Origin: Rhodoferax antarcticus ANT.BR
GTDB taxonomy: Bacteria; Pseudomonadota; Gammaproteobacteria; Burkholderiales; Burkholderiaceae_C
DNA: 64,000 nucleotides
NCBI RefSeq assembly: GCF_001938565.1
Contig: NZ_MSYM01000016.1
Location: forward strand, 101,467-165,466
Reading direction: 5' to 3'
Shown: one piece after another, positions 36,701 through 44,731 of the stretch
Position numbering within the stretch: position 1 is the first letter of the stretch
Layout of the letters: the number at the start of each line of letters is the position of its first letter
Notes under the pieces: generated by a model
The model's input: only the letters and a program-made list of their open reading frames with translations
Databases searched by the model: none
What the model was told of the DNA's origin: nothing
Translations under genes and position numbers: made by a program

Positions 36701-37453
36701 CATGTCTTTGTAGATGCGGCTGCGGGTTGGGTCACCTTCCAGCAGCTCGCGCCAGCGGCTACGAAAGCGCGCCCGGGCATCGTCGTCCATCGGGAACTCG
36801 CGCCCCGGTAGCAGCCGCACTTCGGGCACCGGGAACAGGCTGCGCTGGCTGTCGGGGTCAAAGGTGCGGATGCTGTCAATCTCGTCGTCAAACAGGTCCA
36901 CCCGGTACGGCATGGGGGAGCCCATTGGAAACAAGTCAATCAGGCCGCCACGCACCGCGTATTCACCCGGGCTGACCACCTGCGTGACATGGCTGTAGCC
37001 CGCCAGGGTGAGCTGTGCCTTGAGTTTGGATTCGTTGAGCTTTTGCTTGACCTTGAAATGAAAAGTGGTGCCTGCCAGAAAGCTCGGCGGGGCCAAGCGG
37101 TAGAGCGCGGTGGTGGCGGGCACCAGCACCACGTCGGCACCGGTGTCCTTGTCATGCTGGCTGATGCGCCACAGCGTGGCCAGTCGCTCGCTGATCAGAT
37201 CCTGATGCGGCGAAAAGGTGTCAAAAGGCAGGGTTTCCCAGTCCGGAAACAGCACGCAGCGCAGTTCCGGCGCAAAAAAAGTCATCTCGTCAATCAGACG
37301 CTGGGCGTCAGGCGCGTCGGCTGTGATGATGGCGGTGACCTTGCCACTTTTTTTGTCACGCAGCGCGAGCTGGGCCAGCAGCAACGCGTCTGCCGAGCCC
37401 ACCGGGCGGAGCAGTGTGTAACGTTTTCCGGGGGTGAGCTTAGGCAAATCCAT
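33773..37453 (-). CDS. mfd: Transcription-repair coupling factor
   Basis: A 1226-residue Mfd from ATG 37453 (MDLPKLTPGKRYTLL). It dislodges stalled RNA polymerase and recruits UvrA. It has the UvrB-like N-terminal region, the RNA-polymerase-interaction domain (VGDPVVHNAHGIGRYQGL), a RecG-like motor with Walker A GDVGFGKTEVALRA and DEEHRFG, and the regulatory tail. It is about 70 residues longer than usual because of an insertion encoded by 36243-36412, rich in Pro/Gly (PHPSPLPGGEGT and VLPPLPPEDGG), in a loop before the third domain. The insert is repeat-derived and probably tolerated as a disordered loop. Confidence 0.95.
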   Translation of the reverse strand: MDLPKLTPGKRYTLLRPVGSADALLLAQLALRDKKSGKVTAIITADAPDAQRLIDEMTFFAPELRCVLFPDWETLPFDTFSPHQDLISERLATLWRISQHDKDTGADVVLVPATTALYRLAPPSFLAGTTFHFKVKQKLNESKLKAQLTLAGYSHVTQVVSPGEYAVRGGLIDLFPMGSPMPYRVDLFDDEIDSIRTFDPDSQRSLFPVPEVRLLPGREFPMDDDARARFRSRWRELLEGDPTRSRIYKDMGHGVATAGIEYYLPLFFEETATVFDYLGDGATVVLHGDLEPAFAHFWQDTRERYRLVQGDPERPVLPPDALFLSAEQFYTRVNQHAQLALRPTQAQTGPHPSPLPGGEGTRPDAGVVDAGVLVGKEPTKPDANTSSEERKHARVLPPLPPEDGGSVGVSAYAEFGALAPMTVVRGAEDPLARLKSHIRNTQQRILVLAESDGRRASLLDFLRSSQFDPPTFDSLAEFLASDEKIGIATSSLATGFSWPESSIDFVTETELFAASHATRKRKKQEQVSDVEALIKDLSELKVGDPVVHNAHGIGRYQGLINLDLGNKLPNGDAEIQEFLHLEYADKAVLYVPVSQLQLISRYSGVSPDEAPLHKLGSGQWDKAKRKAAEQVRDSAAELLNIYARRAAREGHAFRYSPSDYETFANDFGFEETADQKAAIHAVVQDMISPRPMDRLICGDVGFGKTEVALRAAFVAITGGKQVAFLAPTTLLAEQHYQTLVDRFAKWPVKVAEMSRFRSGKEITAALKGVADGTVDIVVGTHKLLSESTKFKDLGLLIIDEEHRFGVRHKEQMKAFRAEVDVLTLTATPIPRTLGMALEGLRDLSVIATAPQRRLAIKTFVRTEGNGVIREAVLRELKRGGQVYFLHNEVETIENRRAKLEELLPEARIAVAHGQMPERQLESVMRDFVAQRSNVLVCSTIIETGIDVPTANTIVMSRADKFGLAQLHQLRGRVGRSHHQAYAYLMVPDLEGLTKQATLRLDAIQAMEELGSGFYLAMHDLEIRGAGEVLGENQSGNMLEVGFQLYNEMLSEAVRCLKAGIEPDLLNPMNVATDINLHAPALLPDDFCGDVHLRLSFYKKLATAKTANQIDALLEEIIDRFGKLPAQAQTLIDVHRLRVLSQPYGVTKVDAAPGMITITFKKNPPIDAMKIIALIQKNKHIKLAGNEKLRIERALPDAKDRAQMVRDVLKSLGHPVAELAKVATTVA
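36243..36412 (-). repeat. Palindromic repeat inside mfd
   Basis: The segment contains facing G/C-rich arms (TCCGGGGGGAGAGGGGGCAA near 36250 and CTCTCCCCCCGGGAGAGGGC near 36380) around an internal stretch with two ACGCCCGCATCT-like units. It is read in frame, without a stop, as a Pro/Gly-rich loop. The arms resemble a widespread bacterial repeat whose translations contain PLPGGEG. It is a different family from the CTCTAGCCCTTAT repeat. Confidence 0.7.
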
Positions 37454-37559
37454 AGGGGTTGGGGCAGGGTGAAAAAAAATGGGACGCAGCAAAAAGGCCA
37501 AAACCCTGCTCGGCTTGCGGCAGGGTGTGTTGGTACGATTCTAGAATGCAGCCCACACC

Positions 37560-38306
37560 ATGACCGAACCGACCGATATCACCCCTCAACCCAGCGCCAC
37601 GCCGCGTTGCTGGGCGCTCATACCCTGCGCTGGCACAGGCTCACGCGCGGGCGCAGCAGGCCCCAAGCAATACCAGCGGCTGCTTGGGCAACCCTTGGTG
37701 ATGCACACCCTGGCGGCCTTTGCCGAGGTGCCACGCATCGACCAAACGCTGGTGGTGGTCTCGCCAGATGATCAATTCTTTCAAGCGCCAGAGTTTGAGA
37801 AAACATCTTTTTTAATAGCTACTTGTGGAGGTTCTACAAGGGCTGCAAGCGTTTTTAATGGTCTAAATGCGTTACTGGCTGAAGGTGCTGTCACACATGA
37901 CTGGGTGCTGGTGCATGACGCGGCGCGCTGCCTGATAACGCCGCAGCAAATCAATCAGCTGTTGGATGCTTGCCTGATCGACGACGTAGGTGGTCTGCTA
38001 GCCCTGGCGCTGCCCGACACGTTGAAAGCGGCTGCAGCGGGCCGGGTGGCCGCCACTTTGCCGCGTGCTGATAAGTGGCTGGCGCAAACGCCGCAGATGT
38101 TTCGCATTGGCAGCCTGCTTGAAGCGCTGGAGCTCGCGGGTGACGCGGTTACTGACGAGTCCAGCGCGATCGAAGCCATGGGTCTGGCCCCCAAACTGGT
38201 GCCCGGCAGTGCGCAAAACTTCAAGGTCACCTATCCGGAAGATTTTGCACTGGCGCAGGCGGTGCTGCTGTCGCGCGGCGGGTCAATCTCCGGCTCAGCC
38301 AACTGA
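37560..38306 (+). CDS. ispD: MEP cytidylyltransferase
   Basis: A 248-residue enzyme of the non-mevalonate isoprenoid pathway; it transfers CMP from CTP to MEP. The CTP-binding start is ALIPCAGTGSRAGAAGPKQY. The conserved ATCGGSTRAASVFNGL and VLVHDAARCL follow, with SAIEAMG late. It diverges from mfd and is followed by ispF. Between residues ~83 and ~101 the DNA is strikingly AT-rich and matches the reverse form of the interspersed repeat, yet the family motif is kept. Confidence 0.95.
   Translation: MTEPTDITPQPSATPRCWALIPCAGTGSRAGAAGPKQYQRLLGQPLVMHTLAAFAEVPRIDQTLVVVSPDDQFFQAPEFEKTSFLIATCGGSTRAASVFNGLNALLAEGAVTHDWVLVHDAARCLITPQQINQLLDACLIDDVGGLLALALPDTLKAAAAGRVAATLPRADKWLAQTPQMFRIGSLLEALELAGDAVTDESSAIEAMGLAPKLVPGSAQNFKVTYPEDFALAQAVLLSRGGSISGSAN
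37808..37860 (-). repeat. Interspersed repeat copy 7 (candidate), inside ispD
   Basis: The plus strand reads TTTTTAATAGCTACTTGTGG, then TACAAGGGCTGCAAGCGTTT. The first and last parts match the reversed family core (AATAGCTACTTG; AAGGGCTAGAGGC; TTTTTAATG). It is translated in the only stop-free reverse frame as LIATCGGSTRAAS, aligned without gaps to the repeat's LIAT-x5-RAR. Chance similarity to a conserved motif is possible. Confidence 0.5.
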
Positions 38307-38336
38307 TCCGGGCAAGTGATACACAAGGAACAAGAC

Positions 38337-38834
38337 ATGACGATCAGAATTGGCGAAGGCTGGGACGTTCACGCATTGGTGGCTGGGCGCAAGCTGATCC
38401 TGGGCGGGATCGAGATTGCTTTTGACAAAGGTCTGCTGGGCCATTCAGATGCCGATGCACTGCTGCACGCGATCACCGATGCACTGCTGGGCGCGGCGGC
38501 ACTGGGCGACATTGGCACGCATTTTCCGGACACCGACGAACGGTTCAAAGGCGCGGATTCAAGCCTGCTGCTGGCCGAGGCGGCCAGGTGCGTACGAGAA
38601 AAAGGGTATGACATCGGCAACATCGACAGCACCATCATCGCCCAGGCGCCCAAGCTGATGCCGTTCATACCGGCCATGCGAACCCATATTGCGCAGACGC
38701 TGGGGTTGCTGGCCGACCAAGTCAACGTCAAAGCCAAGACCGCCGAGAAGATGGGCCCAGTCGGCTTGGGCCAGGCCATGCAAGCGCGGGCGGTGGTGCT
38801 GCTGGTTAAAAAAAGCAATGGCAGCGGCGCTTGA
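38337..38834 (+). CDS. ispF: MECDP synthase
   Basis: A 165-residue enzyme forming 2-C-methylerythritol 2,4-cyclodiphosphate. I chose ATG 38337 ([20 protein letters not shown]), since earlier in-frame codons fall in the spacer. Zinc ligands are in GWDVHAL and [16 protein letters not shown], and the late motif is [12 protein letters not shown]. It lies 30 bases after ispD, as usual. The ~180 bases downstream show nothing I can name. Confidence 0.95.
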   Translation: MTIRIGEGWDVHALVAGRKLILGGIEIAFDKGLLGHSDADALLHAITDALLGAAALGDIGTHFPDTDERFKGADSSLLLAEAARCVREKGYDIGNIDSTIIAQAPKLMPFIPAMRTHIAQTLGLLADQVNVKAKTAEKMGPVGLGQAMQARAVVLLVKKSNGSGA

Positions 38835-39013
38835 TGGTTTAGCGGGTTGTTAGCTGAAAGAAGCTGACTGACCCGTGCGCCAATGCGCTACGCGGTATGG
38901 GGATACTTTTTTGCAACAATAATTTTCAGCAAGCCCCGGGGCAGGCGTGCTGATCGTCGGCGCAGGGGTGGCACAAGTTGGCACACCGTTTGAATTGAAG
39001 TGATCGGAAAAAA

Positions 39014-39373
39014 ATGAATATCAAGCGCTGGATTGATGCTGTTGAAAAACTTTTCCTGGTCGTGATTGCCGGGTTCACTGTGATCGGTATGGGCCAGGAG
39101 ATCATGCTGCTGGTCGAAAACCGGCGGGTGGCGCTGCAAGACTTGCTGCTGATGTTCATTTACGCCGAGGTTCTAGCCATGCTTGGCGCGTTTTATGCTC
39201 GCCAGCGCAACCTGCTGATCTTGCCCCTGTTCATTGCAATGACAGCGCTAAGCCGCCTGATCATTCTGCAAGGCAAGGACTCTGACCCGATTGTTCTGCT
39301 GTACGAATCCGCTGCAATTTTGCTGATAGCCGTGGCCTGCTGGGTCATTAGCCGGATGCGTGCCGAGGATTGA
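39014..39373 (+). CDS. PsiE family membrane protein
   Basis: A 119-residue inner-membrane protein with four hydrophobic segments. The YAEVLAMLGAFYARQRNLLI stretch and GKDSDPIVLLYESAAILLI fit the PsiE family (phosphate-starvation-inducible E). I see no Pho box in the ~180 bases upstream, so phosphate control is not supported here. It converges on the CoA-transferase gene with 3 bases between the stops. Confidence 0.8.
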   Translation: MNIKRWIDAVEKLFLVVIAGFTVIGMGQEIMLLVENRRVALQDLLLMFIYAEVLAMLGAFYARQRNLLILPLFIAMTALSRLIILQGKDSDPIVLLYESAAILLIAVACWVISRMRAED

Positions 39374-39376
39374 TCT

Positions 39377-40384
39377 TTAAGGCAAATTGGCCTCTAACCC
39401 TTTAAATATAAGCGTCGGAAGCTCTGATTGGCATAGCGTGTGCAGCGGAATGTCGTGCTCGCGAGCCAGTGCCTCCAGCGCTTGACGTGTGTGCCCGGCT
39501 ACGAAGTTGGCCACCGTCTGGTGGGTGTCAGCTTCCAGCATCATGTCCAGCCCACGCCACGCCAGACCCATGACGCTGCAAAGTGACTGGGCAAAGTGCG
39601 GCTCCAGTGCGGCCAAGGCAACGCGGCCGTCCAGACACGGATAGACCCGGTAACCGGCGTGGCCGCCGCCCAGCAGCGTGCCGGGCAGGGTGGCGCCCCA
39701 GTTGCGCGGCAGGGCCAGATGTGCGGCGGCATCTGCCAAAGCCACTTCCAGAAAACTGCCCTGGCCTGTCTGAGCCTTGAGCAACATGGCTTGCAACACC
39801 GCCTCACTGGCCATCAGCGCGCCACCCATGTCGGCATACAGCGTGGCGGGCAGGTCCAGCCCGGTGACCAGGTCGTTTTCGGCCACGTAGGTCAGGTCAT
39901 GGCCGGGCAAGTCCGCCAGCACACCCGTTGACCCGAAGATGGCGACCATAGACAGCTTGGGGTAAAGAGGGTGCAGGGTGGCCCAGTCCAGGCCGAGTTT
40001 GCGCAAAGCACCCGGGCGAAAAGAGCTAAGCAGCACATCGGCCTGCGCCAGCTCAGTATGCAGTTCGGCCTGACCCGCCTCGGTTTTGAGGTTGATCGCT
40101 CGCACGTCGATGCCTTCATGCAGCAGCCGATAAGCACAGGGGCTGTAAAGGCTCATCGGGTCGCCGGTGATGCCGGATTCCACACTGGTGCCGCCAGAGG
40201 CCGGCGGTGCAGGGGGCTCCAGTTTGACGCAGTTGGCCCCCATGTGGTGCAGGCGCTGCAGGGCTGCAGGCCCCGGCAGGTTCAGGCTCAAGCTGAGGAT
40301 TCGCACGCCTTTCAGGGGTAGTGGCTTGGGCTGGGGAGTTGCAGTTTGGGTCATGGCGGGGTGGAGTGAATCGGCCATTTTCAC
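39377..40384 (-). CDS. Class III CoA-transferase (CaiB/BaiF family)
   Basis: A 335-residue protein with the family's nested-ring features: VRILSLSLNLPGPAALQRLH at the start, GANCVKLEPP, DVLLSSFRPGALRKLGLDW and a LYADMGGALMASEAV catalytic region. Related enzymes are alpha-methylacyl-CoA racemases and formyl- or succinyl-CoA transferases; the substrate cannot be told from sequence. It is shorter than many relatives. Its last residues (FKGLEANLP) are encoded by a copy of the interspersed repeat. It may begin at the second Met (MTQTATPQ). Confidence 0.82.
   Translation of the reverse strand: MKMADSLHPAMTQTATPQPKPLPLKGVRILSLSLNLPGPAALQRLHHMGANCVKLEPPAPPASGGTSVESGITGDPMSLYSPCAYRLLHEGIDVRAINLKTEAGQAELHTELAQADVLLSSFRPGALRKLGLDWATLHPLYPKLSMVAIFGSTGVLADLPGHDLTYVAENDLVTGLDLPATLYADMGGALMASEAVLQAMLLKAQTGQGSFLEVALADAAAHLALPRNWGATLPGTLLGGGHAGYRVYPCLDGRVALAALEPHFAQSLCSVMGLAWRGLDMMLEADTHQTVANFVAGHTRQALEALAREHDIPLHTLCQSELPTLIFKGLEANLP
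39383..39426 (+). repeat. Interspersed repeat copy 8, forming a gene end
   Basis: It reads GGCCTCTAACCCTTTAAATA then AGCGTCGGAAGCTCTG. It supplies the last dozen codons of the CoA-transferase on the minus strand. Confidence 0.65.
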
Positions 40385-40634
40385 TCACTGGGTTTGTGCT
40401 GCCGGACGCGTGTGTGTCAGCGTGATGTCAACCCACAAAAGTGGGCGGCAAGTGGGCGTTTGAGAAGCATATATTGCCATGATGGGTATAGAAGCCGAGC
40501 CGGATGCGTTGAGGGGGGCGGGTAGAATTGGCGGGTTGCGGGGTTATCCCACCCTGCTTTTTTTTTGGGCCTCTTCCCCGCTTGCCTGTCAGTTTGATCC
40601 GCCGCCGAAGACGCCCGCTGCCTCAAGGATGTTC

Positions 40635-41879
40635 ATGAAACGTGTTGACGACTTTCGTCTGAAGTTTGGCCAAAAAGAATACGTGCCGATCGTGGTTGGT
40701 GGGATGGGGGTTGATATCTCAACGGCTGAGCTGGCGCTAGAAACCGCGCGTCTGGGTGGCATTGGTCACATCTCCGATGCCATGGTCAACGACGTGTCTG
40801 ACCGCCGCTTTGACACCAGTTTTGTCAGAGACAAAACCCGGCTGTACCGGCACAACATCTTCAACGCCGACAAGTCAGATGTGAAATTTGACCTGGACAT
40901 TCTGGCCGAAGCCACCCGCCGCCACGTGGGCGCGACCATGGAGGCCAAAAAGGGTGATGGCCTGATTTTTGTCAACTGCATGGAAAAGCTGACCATGAAC
41001 GGCCCGCGCGAAACGCTGCAGGTGCGCATGAATTCGGCGCTGGACGCCGGTATTGACGGCATCACCCTGAGTGCCGGCTTGCACTTGGGATCGTTTGGCT
41101 TGATTGCCGACCACCCGCGTTTTCGCGATGCCAAGCTGGGCATCATCGTCAGTAGCGTGCGCGCACTGCAACTCTTTTTGCGTAAAAACGCGCGCCTGCA
41201 GCGCAAGCCAGACTTTGTGGTAGTGGAGGGCCCGCTGGCTGGCGGCCACCTGGGTTTCGGGCTGGACTGGGCGCAGTTTGACCTGGCGACCATCCTTGCC
41301 GAAGTCATCAAATTCGTGAAAGACGAGCAGCTGAACATTCCGGTGATTGCTGCGGGCGGCATCTTTACCGGCAGCGACGCGGTGTCGTTTTTGGAGTCTG
41401 GCTCGGCCGGCGTACAGGTGGCGACACGCTTTACCGTGGCCACCGAGTGCGGCTTGCCTGCTGACGTTAAGCAAGACTATTACCGTGCCAACGAGGATGA
41501 CATTGAGGTCAACACCATCTCGCCCACCGGTTACCCGATGCGTATGCTCAAAAGCTCACCGGCCATTGGTGACGGTATCCGGCCCAACTGCGAGTCCTAT
41601 GGTTATTTGCTGGACGGCAACGGCAACTGCGCCTACATCACCTCATACAACCGCGAGCTGGCCCTGCACCCGGACGGCAAAAACATCAAGGTCATGGACA
41701 AAACCTGCCTGTGCACGCAGATGCGCAACTTCAAGCTGTGGACCTGCGGGCACTATACCTACCGCCTGAAAGACACCACCCGCAAAAACGCAGATGGCAG
41801 CTACCAGCTGCTCAGCGCCGAGCACATCTTCAATGACTACCTGCACAGCGTTGAACACCAGATTGCCTTGCCCGCGTAA
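40635..41879 (+). CDS. Nitronate monooxygenase family protein
   Basis: A 414-residue TIM-barrel flavoprotein. The start is ATG 40635, because AAGG lies 6 bases upstream; an ATG two codons earlier is possible. The signature parts are PIVVGGMGVDIS, FVVVEGPLAGGHLGFG (FMN/catalytic region) and IPVIAAGGIFTGSDA. A long C-terminal extension carries several Cys residues (GNCAYITS; DKTCLCTQ; WTCGHYTY), which is typical of this longer subgroup and suggests a metal site. Its substrate may be nitronates or an enoyl compound. It diverges from the CoA-transferase. Confidence 0.85.
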   Translation: MKRVDDFRLKFGQKEYVPIVVGGMGVDISTAELALETARLGGIGHISDAMVNDVSDRRFDTSFVRDKTRLYRHNIFNADKSDVKFDLDILAEATRRHVGATMEAKKGDGLIFVNCMEKLTMNGPRETLQVRMNSALDAGIDGITLSAGLHLGSFGLIADHPRFRDAKLGIIVSSVRALQLFLRKNARLQRKPDFVVVEGPLAGGHLGFGLDWAQFDLATILAEVIKFVKDEQLNIPVIAAGGIFTGSDAVSFLESGSAGVQVATRFTVATECGLPADVKQDYYRANEDDIEVNTISPTGYPMRMLKSSPAIGDGIRPNCESYGYLLDGNGNCAYITSYNRELALHPDGKNIKVMDKTCLCTQMRNFKLWTCGHYTYRLKDTTRKNADGSYQLLSAEHIFNDYLHSVEHQIALPA

Positions 41880-41896
41880 CATCAAAAAGCCGCATC

Positions 41897-41934
41897 AAAA
41901 AAGCCCTGAATCCAACGATCCAGGGCTTTTTTTT
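41897..41934. terminator. Bidirectional terminator
   Basis: AAAAAAGCCCTG and CAGGGCTTTTTTTT form a stem with a 12-base loop, with A and T runs on either side. It lies between two convergent genes, so it can serve both. Confidence 0.92.
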
Positions 41935-41948
41935 GCGACTGGCCGGGT

Positions 41949-42653
41949 TCAGAACTGAATGCCAGCCGGGTTGTTTGGGGTAACCCGCGTGCGTGGTGCG
42001 GCTGCCGCCGGTGCCACCTGGGGCGTTGCACTTGACTCGGGCGCCGCAGCTGGTGTGGTTGGGGTTTTCAGGGTGACCAGCGGACTGGGCTCAGCGTAAC
42101 GGTAGCTGGCGGGCAGCTCGCTTTCTTCCGGGTAGCCCGCTGCGTTCAGGTACTGCGTCCACTCCTGCGATGAATAGCCCTTGATCTGCTGGCTGCCGAT
42201 GGTCAGCAGCGGTAGCGAGCTGGTATCGGCCAGACGCTTGAGCGATTCGGCGTCGTCGTTGCTGGTGATGGTTTTCTCGGAATACGGAATGCCACGGCTG
42301 CGCAGCAGAGTGCGACCCTGATCGCAAGGCGCGCATTCTTTGCTGGTGAAAAGCGTCACCGGGTAACGGCTGACCACCTGGCGTAGGGCGTAGGGCAGGG
42401 CTGCGTTGGCGGCGCCAGTACCCGCGTCCGTGCCGTCGGCGCTCAGCGGTGTGACCCGGGCGGCGCTGGCAGGTGGTTTGTCAGAGAAGGTGATGCGCCC
42501 GTCAGGCCCGACGCTGCGGTACAGCGTCTGCGCCTGGACAGACGTGTGGGCGAGCGTAGCCAAAACGCAAAAACATAGCACATTACGCAAGCTATATAAG
42601 GGCTGGAGTGCATTTTTACCATGTAAACCGTGGTGCCGCTGATGCTTTGACAT
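41949..42653 (-). CDS. DUF4124 and glutaredoxin-like exported protein
   Basis: A 234-residue protein. The start at 42653 has a strong GAGGAGG ribosome site 4 bases upstream. A hydrophobic segment (LCFCVLATLAHTSVQAQ) ends the signal peptide. A DUF4124-like stretch (TLYRSVGPDGRITFSDKPP) is followed by a glutaredoxin-like domain with CAPCDQGRTLLRSRGIPYSE and LPLLTIGSQQIKGY. The C-terminal ~50 residues are Pro/Ala-rich. It is probably a periplasmic thiol protein. The pre-signal N-terminus is encoded by part of a repeat copy. It is the third gene of the folD-prlC operon. Confidence 0.8.
   Translation of the reverse strand: MSKHQRHHGLHGKNALQPLYSLRNVLCFCVLATLAHTSVQAQTLYRSVGPDGRITFSDKPPASAARVTPLSADGTDAGTGAANAALPYALRQVVSRYPVTLFTSKECAPCDQGRTLLRSRGIPYSEKTITSNDDAESLKRLADTSSLPLLTIGSQQIKGYSSQEWTQYLNAAGYPEESELPASYRYAEPSPLVTLKTPTTPAAAPESSATPQVAPAAAAPRTRVTPNNPAGIQF
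42575..42620 (-). repeat. Interspersed repeat copy 9, forming an N-terminus
   Basis: Plus-strand CACATTACGCAAGCTATATA then AGGGCTGGAGTGCATTTTTA, a shortened copy in reverse orientation. It encodes KNALQPLYSLRN upstream of the signal segment. Confidence 0.65.
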
Positions 42654-42662
42654 AAGACCTCC

Positions 42663-44726
42663 TCAACTTGGTTGAACCATCCCTTGATGCCGCAAAAGCG
42701 CGTCCAGCTTCGGCTCACGCCCACGAAACGCCTTGAAAGACTCAATGGCCGGGCGGCTGCCGCCAACTTCCAGAATCTCCTGGCGATAACGCCTGCCGGT
42801 TTCCAGGCTCGGCAAGCCATCGGTGCCAGCGGTTTCTTCAAAGGCCGCATAGGCATCGCTGCTCAGCACTTCGGCCCACTTGTAACTGTAATAGCCTGCC
42901 GCGTAGCCGCCAGCAAAAATATGGCTGAAGGTGTGCGCGGTGCGACTCCAGCTCGGTGGCTGCAGCACCGCCACCTCATTGCGCACCTGTTGCAGCAGCG
43001 GCATGATGTCGTGCTGCGGGTTATTCGCGCTGTGCAGCAACATGTCAAACAGTGAAAACTCGATCTGGCGCAGCGTTTGCATGCCGCCCTGGAAATTTTT
43101 GCCAGCCAGCATCTTGTCAAACAGCGCGCGCGGCAGGGGCAAGTCGGTGTCGACATGCGAGGTCATGTTTTTCAGCACATCCCATTCCCAACAAAAGTTT
43201 TCCATGAACTGGCTAGGCAACTCCACCGCATCCCACTCCACACCGCTGATGCCGGACACGTCGCGCTCGTTCACCTGCGTCAGCAAGTGCTGCAGGCCAT
43301 GGCCAAACTCGTGGAACAGGGTGGTGACATCGTCATGCGTCAGCAGGGCAGGCCGCCCAGCTACGCCGCTGGCAAAGTTGCACACCAAGTGCGCCACCGG
43401 GGTTTGCAGGGTGTGGGTGTCGGGGCGCAGCCAGCGGGCGCGCACGTCATCCATCCAGGCGCCACCGCGTTTGCCGTTGCGCGCTGTGGGGTCGAGGTAA
43501 AACTGGCCAACCAGGGTGGCGGGTGTGTCACTAGCGCTGGTACTGGCGCGCTCGATGCGGTAAAAGCGCACGTCTTCGTGCCACACCGGGGCGTGGTCTT
43601 CACGGATCTGCACTTCAAACAGGGCTTCAACAATCTTGAACAACCCGGCCAACACCTTGGGCAGCGGAAAGTACTGTTTCACCTCCTGCTCGTTGAAGGC
43701 GTAGCGGGCTTCCTTGAGCTTTTCGCTCACATACGGCCAGTCCCACGCCTGCGGGTCGGTCAGGGCCAGCTGCTCGGCGGCAAAGCTGCGCAGGTCGGCC
43801 AGGTCCTTCTCGGCAAACGGCCGGGCGCGTGACGCAAGGTCGCGCAGAAAAGTGATCACCTGCTCGGGCGATTCCGCCATCTTGGGCATCACCGACAACG
43901 CTGCAAAACTGGCATGGCCGAGCAGCTGGGCTTCTTCCAGGCGCAGGGCCAGCAGCTCGTTGATCAGGGCCGAGTTGTCAAACTTCTGGCTCGACGCATC
44001 GGCCTGGTTGGAACAACGCGTGACATAGGCGCGGTACAGCTTTTCGCGCAGAGCACTGCTTTTGGCAAACTGCATGATGGGCAGGTAGCAGGGCATCTTT
44101 AGCGTCAGCTTGTAGCCTTCCTTGCCGTCCGACTGGGCTGCCGCTTGCGCGGTCTGCTGGATGTCGTGCGGCACGCCATCCAACTCGTCAAGCGTGGCGT
44201 AGTAGGCAAAGGCATCGGTGGCGTCCAGCGCGTTTTCGCTGAATTTTTGGCTGGCAGCAGCCTGTAGTTCCTGGATGGCGGCAAACCGTTCGCGGGCTAC
44301 ACCTTGCAGGTCGGCGCCACCCAGCACAAAGTTGCGCAAGGCGTTTTTGTGCGCCTGGCGCTGCTCGGGTGAAAGCGTTTCCGGGTCAATCGCCTTGTAT
44401 TTGGCAAACAAGCGCTCATCAGCACCCAGGCGGGTGTAAAACTCGGTGATTTTGGGCAGCGCAGCGTTGAACGCAGCGCGCAGTTCTGGTGTGTCCATCA
44501 CGCTGTTGAGGTGGCTCACGCTGCCCCAGGCGCGCGACAGCTGCTCGGTGGCCACATCCAGCACGCTGGCCATGGCTTCCCAGCGGGCTTCAAAGGCGGG
44601 GGCGGTGACGGTTTCCAGCGCCTGGTTGGCCTGGTTCAGCAGCTGCTCCAAGGCGGGTGCCACATGCTCCGGGTGGATCTGATCAAAAAGGGGGGTGTCG
44701 TCGAAAGAGAGCAGGGGATTGTTCAT
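42663..44726 (-). CDS. prlC: Oligopeptidase A (M3 family)
   Basis: A 687-residue cytoplasmic zinc metallopeptidase. The HExxH site is in TLFHEFGHGLQHLLT, with the second glutamate about 28 residues later. The N-terminus (LLSFDDTPLFDQIHPEHVAP) and helical body are typical. It degrades peptides, including cleaved signal peptides. It is the second gene of the operon, 5 bases after folD. Confidence 0.95.
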   Translation of the reverse strand: MNNPLLSFDDTPLFDQIHPEHVAPALEQLLNQANQALETVTAPAFEARWEAMASVLDVATEQLSRAWGSVSHLNSVMDTPELRAAFNAALPKITEFYTRLGADERLFAKYKAIDPETLSPEQRQAHKNALRNFVLGGADLQGVARERFAAIQELQAAASQKFSENALDATDAFAYYATLDELDGVPHDIQQTAQAAAQSDGKEGYKLTLKMPCYLPIMQFAKSSALREKLYRAYVTRCSNQADASSQKFDNSALINELLALRLEEAQLLGHASFAALSVMPKMAESPEQVITFLRDLASRARPFAEKDLADLRSFAAEQLALTDPQAWDWPYVSEKLKEARYAFNEQEVKQYFPLPKVLAGLFKIVEALFEVQIREDHAPVWHEDVRFYRIERASTSASDTPATLVGQFYLDPTARNGKRGGAWMDDVRARWLRPDTHTLQTPVAHLVCNFASGVAGRPALLTHDDVTTLFHEFGHGLQHLLTQVNERDVSGISGVEWDAVELPSQFMENFCWEWDVLKNMTSHVDTDLPLPRALFDKMLAGKNFQGGMQTLRQIEFSLFDMLLHSANNPQHDIMPLLQQVRNEVAVLQPPSWSRTAHTFSHIFAGGYAAGYYSYKWAEVLSSDAYAAFEETAGTDGLPSLETGRRYRQEILEVGGSRPAIESFKAFRGREPKLDALLRHQGMVQPS

Positions 44727-44731
44727 GGGTG

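Noticed and set aside
39014..39373. Phosphate control of the PsiE-like gene
   Set aside because: No Pho box-like direct repeats are visible upstream; the name alone does not support such control.
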